The translations under genes and the position numbers were made by a program. Under the pieces are notes generated by a model, which saw only the letters and a program-made list of their open reading frames with translations, was not told the DNA's origin and searched no databases. A stretch of 64,000 nt of DNA from Pararhizobium sp. YC-54 (GTDB lineage Bacteria; Pseudomonadota; Alphaproteobacteria; Rhizobiales; Rhizobiaceae), in contig NZ_JAOYTH010000004.1 of assembly GCF_025847205.1 (NCBI RefSeq), forward strand, positions 273,337 to 337,336, read 5' to 3'. Positions 63,054-64,000 of this stretch are shown piece by piece; position 1 is the stretch's first letter, and each line of letters begins with the position of its first letter.

Positions 63054-63081
63054 AACGGCCGCGCAGTGTTGCGCGGCCGTT
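63054..63081 (-). terminator. Terminator after etfA
   Basis: A perfect 12-bp stem AACGGCCGCGCA/TGCGCGGCCGTT with a 4-base loop, followed on the minus strand by TTTTCG, 19 bases past the etfA stop. Confidence 0.75.
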
Positions 63082-63100
63082 GGTCACATTTTCAAGAAGC

Positions 63101-64000
63101 TCACAGCGCCTTTTCGAGCTCCGGCAGGATCGTGAACAGGTCGCCGACGAGGCCGTAGTCGGCGACCTGGAAGATCGGGGCTTCCTCGTCCTTGTTGATG
63201 GCGACGATGACCTTGCTGTCCTTCATGCCGGCCAGATGCTGGATGGCGCCGGAGATGCCGACCGCAATGTAGAGCTGCGGCGCGACGACCTTGCCGGTCT
63301 GGCCGACCTGCCAGTCGTTGGGGGCATAGCCGGCATCGACGGCGGCACGCGAGGCGCCGACGGCGGCACCGAGCTTGTCGGCCACCGGCAGGATGACCTC
63401 CTGGAATTTTTCAGACGAGCCGAGCGCCCGGCCGCCGGAAATGATGATCTTCGCCGAGGTCAGTTCCGGACGGTCCGACGACGACAGCGCGTCCTTGACG
63501 AAGGTCGACAGGCCCGGATTGGCGGCAGCCGCGATGGTTTCGACCGGGGCCGAACCGCCTGTTGCAGCCGAGGCGAAGGAGGCCGTGCGCACGGTGATCA
63601 CTCGTCTGGCCTCGCCCGACTGCACCGTCTGGATGGCGTTGCCGGCATAGATCGGCCGCTTGAACGTATCGGCCGAGACGACTTCGGTGATCTCGGAGAT
63701 CTGGGCAATGTCGAGCAGCGCTGCGACGCGCGGCAGAACGTTCTTGCCGACCGAGGTGGCGGCCGAAATGATCGTGTCATAGGAGCCGGCCAGCGACACG
63801 ATCAGGGCGGCGAGCGGCTCGGCCAGATTGTTGGCCAGATCGCCGCTGTCGGCCAGCAGCACCTTGGCGACGCCGGAAAGCTTTGCGGCCGCGTCGGCGG
63901 CGGGCTTGGCGCCCGAGCCTGCCACGAGAATGTGCACGTCGCCGCCAATCTTGGCGGCGGCCGTCAGCGCCTTGGCGGTCTGGTCGGACAAGGTTGCGTT
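63101..64000 (-). CDS. etfA: Electron transfer flavoprotein subunit alpha (5' end beyond window)
   Basis: Partial gene: the reading frame runs off the window edge, and the first visible residues [12 protein letters not shown] are internal to the family's N-terminus. The visible 299 residues include the FAD-binding C-terminal domain ([28 protein letters not shown] and [16 protein letters not shown]). With EtfB it passes electrons from acyl-CoA dehydrogenases to the quinone pool. etfB would be expected just outside the window. Confidence 0.94.
   Translation of the reverse strand, partial: NATLSDQTAKALTAAAKIGGDVHILVAGSGAKPAADAAAKLSGVAKVLLADSGDLANNLAEPLAALIVSLAGSYDTIISAATSVGKNVLPRVAALLDIAQISEITEVVSADTFKRPIYAGNAIQTVQSGEARRVITVRTASFASAATGGSAPVETIAAAANPGLSTFVKDALSSSDRPELTSAKIIISGGRALGSSEKFQEVILPVADKLGAAVGASRAAVDAGYAPNDWQVGQTGKVVAPQLYIAVGISGAIQHLAGMKDSKVIVAINKDEEAPIFQVADYGLVGDLFTILPELEKAL

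Overview
The window is a gene-dense, GC-rich stretch of a bacterial chromosome. Its gene content points to the Alphaproteobacteria, order Hyphomicrobiales, most likely Rhizobiaceae (Rhizobium/Agrobacterium type). The evidence is the CtrA cell-cycle set (chpT, ctrA, sciP, cpdR), several alphaproteobacterial DUF families (DUF1134, DUF1153, DUF930, DUF2125, TIGR02302), cobST next to a J-domain gene and bolA, tlpA beside argH, and rhizobial-type intergenic palindromes. This is inferred from protein families seen in the sequence; no search was run.

Layout. 1-5.1 kb: a minus-strand group (Cys-rich AraC regulator, 53-aa Cys-rich protein, DUF1127 protein), then an RluD-type pseudouridine synthase, a small membrane protein, a TrmH-family rRNA methyltransferase and a membrane-anchored coiled-coil protein. 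5.2-9.9 kb: the cell-cycle region, with an EipA-like DUF1134 envelope protein, chpT, a single-domain response regulator, ctrA, a FliJ-like protein, a GNAT enzyme and sciP. Its intergenic regions carry GANTC (CcrM) sites and CtrA-box-like sequences. 10.3-14.4 kb: a LuxR solo, mnmA, tRNA-Met and an orphan RTX protein next to what looks like an insertion-sequence remnant. 14.4-18.9 kb: a YqhC-like regulator divergent from an alcohol dehydrogenase, a small exported protein, an Lrp regulator and an M20 amidohydrolase. 19.0-22.1 kb: a D,D-carboxypeptidase, a His-rich COG0523 GTPase and a DUF930 protein in one operon. 22.1-28.3 kb (minus): an ECF42-type sigma factor with its YCII partner, tusA, a lipoprotein L,D-transpeptidase, accA, xerD and a 49-aa membrane protein.

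28.4-31.5 kb: aroK-aroB-CNNM transporter operon. 31.5-33.1 kb: a secreted caspase-like protein. 33.3-37.4 kb: bolA, then a J-domain protein, cobS and cobT (aerobic cobalt chelation). 37.5-42.2 kb: a phytase-like esterase, a queuosine-precursor transporter, rpmB, a DUF3108 protein and an EamA exporter. 41.8-45.9 kb: a DUF985 cupin and gloB, a methyltransferase, hisC and tyrC. 46-53.7 kb: DUF2125, ChaC-like, plsC, YdcF-like, ftsX, ftsE, a membrane protein, hpt, cpdR and a small lipoprotein. 53.8-64 kb: TIGR02302 protein, lysA, lptM-like, argH, tlpA, a CSS-type EAL phosphodiesterase, hbd and the 5'-truncated etfA.

The strongest functional theme is the CtrA circuit. Genes for the phosphorelay (ChpT), the master regulator (CtrA), its antagonist (SciP) and the proteolysis adaptor (CpdR) all lie here. 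Several candidate CtrA boxes are visible, the best being a full TTAACC-N5-TTAACC upstream of ftsE. The rest is mostly ordinary core chromosome; I found no CRISPR array, prophage or intact transposon. The most interesting unexplained items are the Cys-rich AraC module, the duplicated CtrA-like boxes at sciP, the tandem duplication at the start of the EamA gene, the repeated Trp-rich tail of the L,D-transpeptidase, and the pairing of tlpA with a Cys-sensing phosphodiesterase.
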